Source of the DNA: Hyphomicrobiales bacterium
Lineage (GTDB): Bacteria > Pseudomonadota > Alphaproteobacteria > Rhizobiales > OSC116
Assembly (NCBI GenBank): GCA_002401855.1
Contig: NVUH01000034.1
Location: 1-64,000 of the forward strand
Reading direction: 5' to 3'
DNA length: 64,000 nt
Part shown: piece after piece, positions 8,374 through 17,352 of the stretch
Layout of the letters: each line of letters opens with the position of its first letter
Position numbering within the stretch: the first letter of the stretch is position 1
The notes under the pieces: model-generated
Database searches by the model: none
Told to the model about the DNA's origin: nothing
Seen by the model: only the letters and a program-made list of their open reading frames with translations
Program-made: the position numbers and the translations under genes

Positions 8374-9989
8374 GTAAATTGAGAGAATTTAAAACAGATG
8401 TGCTCGTCGTTGGTGGCGGTCTTGGTGGTGTGGCCGCAGCGTTGGCTGCGCTCAGGGCAGGGCGTACGGTTGTCATGACAGAAGAATTTGATTGGATTGG
8501 CGGTCAGTTGACCAGTCAAGCTGTTCCGCCAGACGAGTCATCGTGGGTGGAGCAGTTCGGCATCACTCGTAGCTATCGACAATTGCGCGAAGGTATTCGC
8601 TCATATTATCGTAATAATTATTTGCTCACACCCGAAAGCCGCGCTTGTTCTGAGCTTAACCCAGGTGCTGGCTGGGTCAGTCGCTTATGTGCTGAGCCAA
8701 GGGTGGCTGTTGCTGTGCTGGAAGCTATGATTGCGCCATGGCGTGGTGGCGGTCAGTTGACCGTATTGCAACCTTTTATTCCGATCAGCGCTGATGTAGA
8801 TGGTGATGTGGTAAAGGCTGTGACGCTGAAGCAACGTAATACTGGCGAATTGGTGACTGTTTCTGCGGAATACGTGATTGATGCAACTGAGCTTGGGGAT
8901 TTGCTCCCGATGACTGGCACAGAATATGTAACTGGATTTGAAAGTCAGAGCGATACAGGTGAGCCGAGTGCGCCAGCAGAAGCGCAGCCGAACAATGAGC
9001 AATCGTTTTCGGTATGTTTCGCAGTGGATCATGTAGATGGTGACCATACAATTGATAAACCAAAAAATTATGATTTTTGGAAAACCTATGGGCCAGATTA
9101 TTGGGGTGGGCCAATGCTAAGTTGGAGCGCTCCTCATCCGCGCACGCTAGAAATTGCAACACGCTCATTCACCCCAAATCCAGACGATGACCCGCTGTTG
9201 GTGAAAGCCGATCAGCGATTGAATGCTGGAGATTCAAATCTCTGGACATTCCGTCGAATCGCAGCTCGGCGTAATTTTGTATCAGGTGCCTATGCCTCAG
9301 ATATTTGCTTAGTGAACTGGCCGATGATTGACTATCTCGAAGGCTCTATCATTGATGTCAGCGAAGCAGAAAAGCAACGCCACATAAAAGCAGCGTCAGA
9401 ATTATCTTATTCTATGTTTTATTGGATGCAAACAGAAGCGCCACGCGTGGATGGAGGGATCGGTTTCCCTGGTTTGCGACTTAGAGGTGATGTCACTGGT
9501 ACGGATCACGGATTGGCAATGGCTCCATACATCCGTGAAAGCAGACGCATCAAATCTGTTACGCGGATTGTCGAACAGGATCTCAGCCATGAGGTGCGAG
9601 GAGAAGCGGGCGCTGTTCGTTATCGCGATAGCGTTGGCGTTGGCATGTATCGCATCGATCTTCATCCTTCGACTGGTGGTGATAATTATATCGATGTGGC
9701 CTCTTGCCCGTTCGAGATTCCGCTTGGGTCATTGCTGCCCATACGCATAAAAAACCTTCTGCCAGCCTGTAAAAATATTGGCACCACACATATCACAAAT
9801 GGCTGTTACCGTCTTCATCCCATCGAGTGGAATATTGGCGAAGTGGCGGGCGCGCTTGCAGCTCATTGCCTCAATAACGGGCTTACGCCGCATGGCGTAC
9901 AAGAAAACGATACCGAACTCTCTGAGTTCCAAACCAGTCTTCAAAACCAAGGGGTCGAGATCCATTGGCCAGAAGCAAAAGCATACTAA
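8370..9989 (+). CDS. FAD-dependent oxidoreductase of a sugar-utilisation operon
   Basis: This 539-residue protein opens with a Rossmann FAD-binding motif (VLVVGGGLGGVAAALAALRA; GxGxxG at G15, G17, G20), followed after about 20 residues by the acidic end of the second strand (MTEEFDWIGGQLTSQ). Near the C terminus, LLPACKNIGTTHITNG and the RLHPIEWNIGEVAG region close the FAD domain, as in the FAD_oxidored (PF12831-like) family. There is no signal peptide. It is coupled to the LacI gene (ATGA) and followed by the binding-protein gene after 24 bases, so it is expressed with the sugar importer. An oxidation of the imported sugar or an aglycone is plausible, but the substrate is not evident. Confidence 0.82.
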   Translation: MSKLREFKTDVLVVGGGLGGVAAALAALRAGRTVVMTEEFDWIGGQLTSQAVPPDESSWVEQFGITRSYRQLREGIRSYYRNNYLLTPESRACSELNPGAGWVSRLCAEPRVAVAVLEAMIAPWRGGGQLTVLQPFIPISADVDGDVVKAVTLKQRNTGELVTVSAEYVIDATELGDLLPMTGTEYVTGFESQSDTGEPSAPAEAQPNNEQSFSVCFAVDHVDGDHTIDKPKNYDFWKTYGPDYWGGPMLSWSAPHPRTLEIATRSFTPNPDDDPLLVKADQRLNAGDSNLWTFRRIAARRNFVSGAYASDICLVNWPMIDYLEGSIIDVSEAEKQRHIKAASELSYSMFYWMQTEAPRVDGGIGFPGLRLRGDVTGTDHGLAMAPYIRESRRIKSVTRIVEQDLSHEVRGEAGAVRYRDSVGVGMYRIDLHPSTGGDNYIDVASCPFEIPLGSLLPIRIKNLLPACKNIGTTHITNGCYRLHPIEWNIGEVAGALAAHCLNNGLTPHGVQENDTELSEFQTSLQNQGVEIHWPEAKAY

Positions 9990-10013
9990 ATGTTCAAAAA
10001 AAGGGAGAACAAA

Positions 10014-11276
10014 ATGAAGAATATTTCAAAGAAACTAATGGCTATGGGAGTGGCTTGTACGATGCTGAGTGGAGGAATCGTCAGTTCAGCAATGGCAGAG
10101 GAACTGCGCATGACGATCTGGAGTGCAAATGAAGGTCATCTTGCATTGTTCAACGGCATTGCTGATGGGTTTGTGGCATCACATCCAGACGTTACGGTAA
10201 AATTCGATTCTTTACCATTTTCAAATTACACAACCACAGTAACCACTCAAATCGCGGGCGGCAACGCTCCTGATTTGGCATGGATATTGGAAACAACAGC
10301 GGCCGATTTCGTTAATTCTGGTGCACTTTATCCACTTAACGATGCGTTGAATGCGGCAGAAGGTTATGAGCTTAGCGATGTGTCTAAGCCGCCGCTTGGC
10401 TTGTGGTCAAAAGACGATGCCATTTTGGCTATGCCATTTTCTACATCACCTTTCGCAATGTTTGTGAATAATGATTTGATCAAAGCGGCGGGTGCTCAAT
10501 CTCCTGCTGAACTGATTGCCGCGGGTGAGTGGAATTGGGAAAACGCTATCAAAACTGCGTCAGCAGTAGGTGCAACAGGTAAAGGTGGCTTGATTGTACG
10601 CGACTTTAAATACCAGAATTGGAAGAATTTAGCTTCCATCTGGAGTGGCTGGGACGCCGCACCATGGAGTGCAGACGGTAAGGATTGCGCGTTTGCTGAG
10701 CCTGAAATGGTGTCCGCGATGAATTTCATTCATGATGCTATTTTTGAGAAAAACGCAATCCCAGGACCTGGTGAGAGCGTTGACTTCTTTGCGGGAGATG
10801 CTGCTTTAACAATTACGCAAATCAGTCGTGCATCTCTGCTACCTAAAGAAAATGGGTTTGACTGGGATCTCGTGCCGTTACCTGCTGGCCCCGCTGGCGA
10901 GTATTCTCTGATCGGTCAGGCTGCAATAGGCGTTTTTGCTGCGGGTAAAAATGCAGAATTAGCTGCAGAGTTCCTCGCTTATATGACCAATCCAGAGAAT
11001 TCAGCCAAGCTCGCCCAGTTCTTTCCGTCAATTCGTGGTTCGTTGTTGAATGCGAAAACTCTAGGCGAGACGAACGCACTGCTAAGCGAAGACCAGCTGA
11101 AAAAAGTTGTAATCGAAGGCATTGCCAATGGTTCAGTGATCCCTGGACACACCGGATTTGCGCAAATCGAACAAATTGTTCGTGCTGGTCTTGATGCGGT
11201 TTGGGTGCCAGACGCTAATGTCGAAGACGCTTTGGCAAATGTATGTAGCCGCATTCAGCCGTTGCTTACGCGCTAA
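10014..11276 (+). CDS. Sugar ABC transporter substrate-binding protein
   Basis: This is a periplasmic binding protein of the extracellular solute-binding family 1. The ATG at 10014 is chosen over the in-frame ATG at 9990 because GGGAG lies about 7 bases before it and a standard Sec signal peptide then begins at once (cleavage after SAMA, about residue 28). The mature protein of roughly 390 residues shows family landmarks such as GNAPDLAWI near residues 83-91 and a central FAGDAALTITQ. It heads the second sugar transporter (permeases at 11370 and 12283, ATPase at 13144). A strong hairpin follows its stop codon and probably protects its mRNA, giving more binding protein than permease. Confidence 0.92.
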   Translation: MKNISKKLMAMGVACTMLSGGIVSSAMAEELRMTIWSANEGHLALFNGIADGFVASHPDVTVKFDSLPFSNYTTTVTTQIAGGNAPDLAWILETTAADFVNSGALYPLNDALNAAEGYELSDVSKPPLGLWSKDDAILAMPFSTSPFAMFVNNDLIKAAGAQSPAELIAAGEWNWENAIKTASAVGATGKGGLIVRDFKYQNWKNLASIWSGWDAAPWSADGKDCAFAEPEMVSAMNFIHDAIFEKNAIPGPGESVDFFAGDAALTITQISRASLLPKENGFDWDLVPLPAGPAGEYSLIGQAAIGVFAAGKNAELAAEFLAYMTNPENSAKLAQFFPSIRGSLLNAKTLGETNALLSEDQLKKVVIEGIANGSVIPGHTGFAQIEQIVRAGLDAVWVPDANVEDALANVCSRIQPLLTR

Positions 11277-11290
11277 ATCGGTTTAATTCA

Positions 11291-11321
11291 TGAGTTCCGA
11301 TCCGTTTTGGATCGGAACTCA
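11291..11321 (+). promoter_or_regulatory. Intercistronic hairpin after the sugar-binding-protein gene
   Basis: TGAGTTCCGATCC (11291-11303) pairs perfectly with 11309-11321 around a GTTTT loop. No T tract follows, so it is more likely an mRNA-stabilising or partial attenuating structure than a full terminator. It lies 14 bases after the binding-protein stop and before the permease genes. Confidence 0.75.
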
Positions 11322-11369
11322 ACGAGCCACTTTTAATCTGTGCTGAAAATTTAGGAGTCCCTCTGAGTC

Positions 11370-12293
11370 ATGTCACAAGCAAGTCACATTGTTGCTAAGT
11401 CACCCCGCGCGTTCTGGACGATAAAGCGTCGAGATCAAGTTGCTGGTACGTTGTTTATTGCACCACAATTGATCGGGATTATAGTTTTTGTCCTCATCCC
11501 GCTAGGTTTGGTGTTCTGGTATTCTCTACATGAATGGAACGTTCTGGCGAATAGTTTTAAATTTGTCGGTTCGGCTAATTATAAAATGCTGTTGGCTGAT
11601 CCTGCGCTTCCCGAAGTCTTGACTGCCACTGGTATTTTTTCCGCAGGTTTGGTTATATTCAACATGAGCCTCGCGTTGTTGATTGCGGTTCTTCTGAACC
11701 AAAAGTTGTGGGGAATTGTTGTTTTTCGAACTCTGTTTTTTTCACCTGTTGTGGTTTCACTTGTGGCCTGGACGATCGTGTGGAGCTTCCTGTTGCAAAA
11801 TAATGGGGGAATAAACGCGGTGCTTCAGACAATGGGCATTGAAGGGCCGAATTGGTTACGGAACCCCGGTACAGCGATGTTCTCAATTATTGTGGTTCAA
11901 GTTTTTAAGAATGTTGGATTGAATATGATCTTGTTTTTGGCTGCTTTGCAAGGCGTTCCCAAGGAATTATACGAGGCAGCTCGTGTTGATGGCGCGTCAG
12001 CGTTTAAGCAGTTTCGCCGAATTACCTTGCCGCTTATCAGTCCAACAATTTTACTGACCTCTATAATTACAATTGTTGGCTCGTTGCAGGTGTTCGCTCA
12101 AATCGCGGTTTTGACCCAAGGCGGGCCGGGCATGTCGACCACGGTATTGGTCTACTATCTCTATCAGCAAGCTTTCCAATTCCATTTCTTCGGGTATGGA
12201 GCGACCCTCTCCATTATGCTCTTCATCATCGTTGCGGTATTGACATTCGCGCAATGGCAATTGCGCAAAAGGATAGTGTTTTATGAAAATTGA
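11370..12293 (+). CDS. Sugar ABC transporter permease (MalF/UgpA type)
   Basis: This is the first membrane subunit of the second sugar importer, with 307 residues and about six helices. After a hydrophilic N-terminal tail, the first helix covers about residues 31-51. The EAA loop (LYEAARVDGASAFKQFRRI) lies near residues 201-219, followed by TLPLISPTI, and TQGGPGMSTT is the usual periplasmic motif after it. An AGGAG lies about 12 bases upstream of the start. It overlaps the next permease by 11 bases, indicating coupled translation. Substrate is inferred from the operon (sugar), not from the sequence itself. Confidence 0.92.
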   Translation: MSQASHIVAKSPRAFWTIKRRDQVAGTLFIAPQLIGIIVFVLIPLGLVFWYSLHEWNVLANSFKFVGSANYKMLLADPALPEVLTATGIFSAGLVIFNMSLALLIAVLLNQKLWGIVVFRTLFFSPVVVSLVAWTIVWSFLLQNNGGINAVLQTMGIEGPNWLRNPGTAMFSIIVVQVFKNVGLNMILFLAALQGVPKELYEAARVDGASAFKQFRRITLPLISPTILLTSIITIVGSLQVFAQIAVLTQGGPGMSTTVLVYYLYQQAFQFHFFGYGATLSIMLFIIVAVLTFAQWQLRKRIVFYEN

Positions 12294-13125
12294 TATGTCT
12301 ATTCGCACGAGGACAATGCTCTACGGCTTAATGTGTGTTCTGTTGATCCCGTTTGTTTTTCCAACATGGTGGATGGTAACCTCATCTGTTAAACCGATTA
12401 GCGATATATTCGCTTTTCCACCAGATTTTTTGCCACGTACTTACGAATGGAGTACCTATCAAAGAGTTTTTGAGCTGCAACCTTTTGCCCAGCAATATTG
12501 GAACTCTGGCTATATCGCAGCTATAGTTACAGCAGGAACAATGATTGTGTCCTCATTAGCAGGTTATGCGTTTGCCCGCATTCGCTTCCCAGGTGCAGAT
12601 GCGATATTCATGGTGGTGCTTTTGGGGCTGCTCATTCCTGCTGAGGTCACCATCGTCCCGCTTTTCCAAATGTTCAATCAGTGGGGCATGATCAATACCC
12701 ATTGGCCACTCATTCTGGTGCCTGTATTTGGTGCGCCGAGCGTTTTTTCAACTTTCATAATGCGGCAATTCTTCATTGCATTACCGATCGAACTAGAGGA
12801 AGCAGCGCGCGTCGATGGCTTGGGTCGTTTCACTATTTTTCGTAAGATAGCATTGCCACTAGCAAAACCTGCATTATCCGCAGTTGCGATATTCACCTTT
12901 CTTCATAGCTGGAATCTCTTTTTGGAGCCGATCGTGTTCATTTCCACACCCGAGATGTTCACTCTGCCGCAAGCCCTCACTCAGTTCACCGACGCCTATG
13001 GCGGAGCCATGTGGAACATACAGCTCGCTGCTGCCACCCTCACTGCATTACCAGTTCTCATTGTATTCATTGTTGCACAAAAACAGTTCGTTGAAGGGCT
13101 GGCACACACGGGCCTTAAAGGCTGA
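12283..13125 (+). CDS. Sugar ABC transporter permease (MalG/UgpE type)
   Basis: This is the second membrane subunit of the same importer, with 280 residues and about six helices. The EAA loop (LEEAARVDGLGRFTIFRKI) lies near residues 170-190, followed by ALPLAKPALSAV, and the end HTGLKG is family-typical. The start lies 11 bases inside the preceding permease gene. The ATPase gene begins 18 bases after the stop. Together with the binding protein this makes a complete CUT1-type system distinct from the one at the left end of the window. Confidence 0.92.
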   Translation: MKIDMSIRTRTMLYGLMCVLLIPFVFPTWWMVTSSVKPISDIFAFPPDFLPRTYEWSTYQRVFELQPFAQQYWNSGYIAAIVTAGTMIVSSLAGYAFARIRFPGADAIFMVVLLGLLIPAEVTIVPLFQMFNQWGMINTHWPLILVPVFGAPSVFSTFIMRQFFIALPIELEEAARVDGLGRFTIFRKIALPLAKPALSAVAIFTFLHSWNLFLEPIVFISTPEMFTLPQALTQFTDAYGGAMWNIQLAAATLTALPVLIVFIVAQKQFVEGLAHTGLKG

Positions 13126-13143
13126 TCACATTTAGGAAATAAA

Positions 13144-14196
13144 ATGGCAAACGTTACCCTCTCTCAAATTAAAAAAAAATATGGCAACACACCCGTAATA
13201 CATGGTGTCGACATAGAAGCCGCTGACGGTGAATTTGTCGTGTTGGTAGGCCCGTCAGGCTGCGGTAAGTCCACGCTTTTGCGAATGATAGCAGGACTAG
13301 AAACCATCAGTTCAGGCACATTGACCATCGGCAATCGCGTGGTGAACGACCTTGATCCCAAGGATCGTGATATTGCGATGGTGTTCCAAAATTACGCACT
13401 TTATCCGCACATGACTGTCGAAACCAATATGGGTTTTTCTCTGGAGCATCGCGGTGGCAGCAAGTCGCAAATTGCAGAACGGGTGAAATGGGCCGCCGAA
13501 ATTCTTGACCTGTCGAATTTATTGATGCGCTACCCTCGCCAACTGTCGGGTGGACAACGCCAGCGTGTAGCAATGGGCCGAGCTATTGTTCGTGATCCGC
13601 AAGTGTTTTTGTTTGATGAGCCGCTCTCCAACTTGGACGCTAAATTGCGTGTGGCCATGCGGGCAGAAATTAAAAACCTGCACAGAAAACTCAAAACCAC
13701 AACAATCTATGTAACGCATGACCAAGTAGAAGCCATGACCATGGCCGACAAAATCGTGGTGATGAATGCTGGCGAGGTGTCACAGGTTGGCGCGCCACTT
13801 GATCTTTATGATCGACCTGCCAACAGGTTTGTTGCAGGGTTTATTGGCTCACCCTCAATGAATTTTATCGACGGGGTGGTGGAGAATGGCCGCTTTACTG
13901 CACCTGGGATTGATTTGAAAATCCCTTCTTTTACCGCTGGCGAGACTAGTCGTCAGTTGATATGCGGTATACGGCCAGAACATCTAGTGATCGGTGGTGA
14001 AGGTATTTCTGCCGAAGTGAGTTTGGTGGAGCCTATGGGGTCGGAAACTCAAGTTACTTTTTCTTTACCTGAAAACACAATAGTTGGCGTGTTCCGCGAT
14101 CGAATTGCAGCGAAGCCTGGAGATGTTTTGAGTTTGGGTGTTCAAACTGATGGGTGTCACTTTTTTGATCCGCTCACTGACCTTCGCGTTGAATAA
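13144..14196 (+). CDS. Sugar ABC transporter ATP-binding protein (MalK/UgpC type)
   Basis: This is the ATPase of the second sugar importer, 350 residues. Walker A is at 36-44 (GPSGCGKST), the signature [12 protein letters not shown] near 136, Walker B in [12 protein letters not shown], and the H-loop in [11 protein letters not shown]-terminal MalK-type regulatory domain contains CGIRPEHL near residue 278. It is the last gene of the operon that starts at 7345. It closely resembles the ATPase at 4583 in layout but differs through most of the C-terminal domain, so they are separate paralogues rather than a recent duplication. Confidence 0.93.
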   Translation: MANVTLSQIKKKYGNTPVIHGVDIEAADGEFVVLVGPSGCGKSTLLRMIAGLETISSGTLTIGNRVVNDLDPKDRDIAMVFQNYALYPHMTVETNMGFSLEHRGGSKSQIAERVKWAAEILDLSNLLMRYPRQLSGGQRQRVAMGRAIVRDPQVFLFDEPLSNLDAKLRVAMRAEIKNLHRKLKTTTIYVTHDQVEAMTMADKIVVMNAGEVSQVGAPLDLYDRPANRFVAGFIGSPSMNFIDGVVENGRFTAPGIDLKIPSFTAGETSRQLICGIRPEHLVIGGEGISAEVSLVEPMGSETQVTFSLPENTIVGVFRDRIAAKPGDVLSLGVQTDGCHFFDPLTDLRVE

Positions 14197-14344
14197 CATG
14201 TGAGCTGTCCATTGTGTCATGTGCTCGCTTCCTTAAAACTAATTGGTTTTATCCGCGAGCGTTTAGTGCGGTTAGCTTTTTAAAGGGTTTATTATTAACT
14301 GAGAATGGTGAATTGTAATAAAATACTATACGTTAAAGGTAAAG

Positions 14345-14381
14345 TTTTTAGGGGCAAGATCATAAATCCCACCCCTAAAAA
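14345..14381. terminator. Bidirectional rho-independent terminator
   Basis: TTTTTAGGGG (14345-14354) pairs with CCCCTAAAAA (14372-14381) around a 17-base loop. The A/T flanks give a U tract on either strand. It sits between the end of the sugar operon (14196) and the convergent siderophore-type binding-protein gene (stop at 14419) and could end both transcripts. Confidence 0.65.
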
Positions 14382-14418
14382 GTTTATTAAAAACATTTCT
14401 CTCGTCGAATAAATCTTT

Positions 14419-15417
14419 CTAATTCAGAGGCGTAAAAGCTCGCCCAATAACATGGGTAGTTAATAAGTCTAGATTTAACCCTAAAGCACCAAATGAATAA
14501 CCATAGCTTGCATAAGGGAAAAATAGGAATTGATCATTTTTACAGGCGTGTAAAAAATCACACCATCCAGGCAGAAATTTATCAAGCCCAGCTCGTATTT
14601 TACTTGGGCTACGTGCAGCTGTCGTGCCAAAAAAATTAATTATAAAATCGGCATCAATATCTTGCCAACGTTCTCTGCTTAAGGTCATTGATCGGCCATC
14701 CATGGCTTTTGCAGCTTTTGGCAGTTCAATACCTAAATCGTTCAATACAACAGTGAGTGCGCCTAAATCTTTGTAAAAATACACATTCTCTCCGGCTTCA
14801 AAAGAAAATGTTACACTAACTGTAAGATCACCAATTTCATCAAACATAGGCTTAACTATGCCTAATTTACGCGCGTAAGCTAATGATAAACGTTCATATG
14901 AATCAATATAACCAGTGGCTTTAGCAAGGCGTAACATTCCTTCAGGTACGGGATAATTGTTTGGATTTATGACTAATGTTGGTGCAATTACGGAAAGTTG
15001 TTCAACTTGGTCTTCACGCATGGTGATAATAAGATCTGGTTTTAATGAAACAATTTTTTCATAGTCCAAATCATTGTAAGTTCCGATAAATTCAAAATCT
15101 GCACTATCAAAATCAATGCCCAGTAGATCTGGTACCGACCGCATATAAGTATTGCCTTCAGAATCGACACGGCCTGAACTTCCTACCAACGGGACACCCA
15201 GTTCAAGAAGAGGCAGCGTAAGCCGGTTGTCATTTTGCGAAATGACTCGTGTTGCCTTTGCTGGTATTTCGACACTACGACCAGCATCATCAATAAAAAT
15301 ACGTGTTTCCGCTGCAGCAGGTGTAGTGATAGAAATAAGCAACAATAAGGCAACAGTAAGCCTGAAATATTTATTTATAAAAGCTTTCACTTCATAAATT
15401 ATAGAATGGTAATTCAT
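14419..15417 (-). CDS. Siderophore/cobalamin-type ABC substrate-binding protein
   Basis: This is a periplasmic binding protein of the FepB/FhuD/BtuF class (helical backbone, metal-chelate uptake), 332 residues. A signal peptide with a strong hydrophobic core at residues 21-31 ends near AAA/ETR (residue 36). The mature part opens with FIDDAGRSVEIPAKATRVI, a family hallmark, followed by LLELGVPLVGSSGR. Further on, SLKPDLIITMREDQVEQL is the usual lobe-one motif. A GGAGA lies about 9 bases upstream of the ATG. No permease, ATPase or TonB receptor gene is next to it, so it is an orphan component that must use a transporter encoded elsewhere. An iron-responsive operator was not recognised. Confidence 0.85.
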   Translation of the reverse strand: MNYHSIIYEVKAFINKYFRLTVALLLLISITTPAAAETRIFIDDAGRSVEIPAKATRVISQNDNRLTLPLLELGVPLVGSSGRVDSEGNTYMRSVPDLLGIDFDSADFEFIGTYNDLDYEKIVSLKPDLIITMREDQVEQLSVIAPTLVINPNNYPVPEGMLRLAKATGYIDSYERLSLAYARKLGIVKPMFDEIGDLTVSVTFSFEAGENVYFYKDLGALTVVLNDLGIELPKAAKAMDGRSMTLSRERWQDIDADFIINFFGTTAARSPSKIRAGLDKFLPGWCDFLHACKNDQFLFFPYASYGYSFGALGLNLDLLTTHVIGRAFTPLN

Positions 15418-16060
15418 TTAATTTTCTCCAATAAGTTCTAAATTTATATTTTTAAAATCAATCCACAAAACAAATTTATTACCCATTGTTTAGCTAGTAA
15501 AAACAACTAGGTAATATCTCAATTCATCAATAAAATTTATCAATCCGCTATAGTAACTATGTTATAGCTCCCATACAATATAGAAGAATAATTTAAATTT
15601 CAATTTATTTATCAATAGGTTAGATCTATTCTAAAGTTGATTTGCGGTGGCGTTATTTACCTTAATTCTAGTTGCAAATGCTAGAGTTAATGTGCGGACG
15701 TAGCCGACCCCACAAAAGCATATTGTTTATCGTCAATAGCAAAATGAATATCTTTAAACCTCATCCTGCTTTCCATGCAGGGGCAACTGCATCTCCTACA
15801 GCTTTCTGGAGGATAAGGCACTTGAGTGGCACTTTCTATTTTTTGAGCGTTGGAGATCGCGCGAAGACATTGCCTTACATTTTGATAAGCCATATTTTAT
15901 GTCGTTTGCAGACAAATTCCCCAATATGATAGAGAGATGCAACAATTGAAATTCATCAAATAACAACAACGGAAACCGTATGGCCTCAATTGGGTTGAAA
16001 TTATAGCATGCATCATTCAATGCTGATGGTTTTATCTAATTTTTGTAAATAAACTGCGTC
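15418..16060. other. Gene-free region with a possible decayed gene
   Basis: These 640 bases hold no intact gene. The left part (15418-15660) is very AT-rich and should carry the promoter of the minus-strand binding-protein gene. The right part has coding-like stretches on the minus strand that break into two frames (see the pseudogene entry). Confidence 0.6.
15687..16020 (-). pseudogene. Possible remnant of a GlxA/AraC-type regulator
   Basis: On the minus strand, 16020 down to 15796 reads IRFPLLLFDEFQLLHLSIIL near its start. This resembles the opening strand and helix of GATase1-like AraC regulators (pattern GFLLFPGFQLLDLAGPLE). The frame ends in a stop at 15796. A second, shifted frame (15893-15687) ends FVGSATSAH, which recalls the VGSICTAAH-type nucleophile elbow of the same domain. 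No DNA-binding domain is left. The match is by eye and short, so this is a weak call; unrelated junk DNA is the alternative. Confidence 0.28.
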
Positions 16061-17095
16061 CTACCAATTTAATGTCAACCATTTAGAGATTCCGCGAATG
16101 CACATATTGCCTTGCGGAATGATTTTGCAAAAATTTATAAAGGCATGAATCTGCCCTGTATATTCCTTATATTCAACCGCAACACCACATTGCTCAAGCT
16201 GCTGAGCATATAGCATGGCCTCATCACGCAGCGGGTCAAACCCAGCTGATATAATATAAGTTTTCGGTTGGTCAGATAGCGCCTTATTGTTCAGCGGCGA
16301 AAGCCGAATGTTAGATAAATCTGCCGTGCTGTCGATATATTTATCAATAAAATAATTTAACCGCGGCGCGGGCACTACATAAGCATCAGTCAATTCTGCC
16401 ACCGATTTTGTCGAAAGCGTACTGTCCAACCCAGGATATATCAAAACCTGTAAATACGGCAAAACACCACCAGATATAGCTCGTTGTTGGCATATAACCG
16501 CCGATAAGTTACCACCAGCACTATCACCACATACGCCAATGCGCTGCGCGTCTCCACCCCAAGATGCCGCATTTTCACCCGCATCATTAAACGCCGCAAT
16601 GGCATCCTCAATGCCAGCAGGAAATTTATTTTCGGGTGCAAGCCTATAGTCAACCGCCACAACGATACAACCGCCCCATTTGGCCAATTTACCACATATG
16701 CCATCATGCGTGTCCAAATCCCCTTGCATAAACCCGCCACCATGAAAATATAGCAACACAGGCAAATTACTTTCACCATGCGGCTCGTCACTATACAGGC
16801 GAGCGTTCAGCTCGCCTTCGGCACCCATAATTGTAATATTTTCTTTACGCACCAAGTCAGGGCAGGGCTCATCAAATAACGCCGTACCCGCCAAACTATT
16901 CAGCCGGCTTTGCTTAACGCTCGGTACAGGCATTCTTTGTGCAACTTGTTGCAAATAACTCCCAATGGCCTGCGCTTTGGCATCCATCACTCTATCTCCC
17001 ATCCGCTTGCGCCGCCCCAAAAAGAATATTCTCGCCAGCGTTTCCGAAGAGAAGGTAATGTATTTGCTCAGTCTCAAGTTCAAATTTTCAAACAT
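16061..17095 (-). CDS. HSL-type alpha/beta hydrolase (carboxylesterase)
   Basis: This is a 344-residue esterase of the hormone-sensitive-lipase (family IV) group. The oxyanion-hole motif HGGG is at residues 118-121 (YFHGGGFMQGD), the nucleophile elbow is G190-D191-S192-A193-G194, and the acid and base are seen in SAGFDPLRDEA and GQIHAFINF near the C terminus. It has no signal peptide. Members hydrolyse short acyl esters or lactones. The first 40 residues are not conserved in the family, and a start at M32 or M37 is also possible. It stands alone on the minus strand, divergent from the tandem-TetR gene, which may control it. Confidence 0.88.
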   Translation of the reverse strand: MFENLNLRLSKYITFSSETLARIFFLGRRKRMGDRVMDAKAQAIGSYLQQVAQRMPVPSVKQSRLNSLAGTALFDEPCPDLVRKENITIMGAEGELNARLYSDEPHGESNLPVLLYFHGGGFMQGDLDTHDGICGKLAKWGGCIVVAVDYRLAPENKFPAGIEDAIAAFNDAGENAASWGGDAQRIGVCGDSAGGNLSAVICQQRAISGGVLPYLQVLIYPGLDSTLSTKSVAELTDAYVVPAPRLNYFIDKYIDSTADLSNIRLSPLNNKALSDQPKTYIISAGFDPLRDEAMLYAQQLEQCGVAVEYKEYTGQIHAFINFCKIIPQGNMCIRGISKWLTLNW

Positions 17096-17352
17096 AGTAT
17101 CCTACAATTTCTAAGTGGCCCTCGCCAATTCGGCCAGCACTTGATTTTTTTTATAGTAGATTTATTATAATCATAAAAAAAGTACAAATGTATAAAAATA
17201 TATTGCAGACAATGTTTGTATAAGTGATGGGAATAAAATTCTTTCCCTTCTCTTTTATGTTTATTCATTGGTTGGCTATACGCCATCTTATATTTTGATG
17301 CATTAAGTTGCGCATAAAGCTATATGGCTCTAAGGTAGTTTAGAGGTTGAAA

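Noticed and set aside
7926-8519. 197-residue minus-strand open frame across the lacI/oxidoreductase junction
   Set aside because: It is antisense to two well-supported genes and its translation shows no family features.
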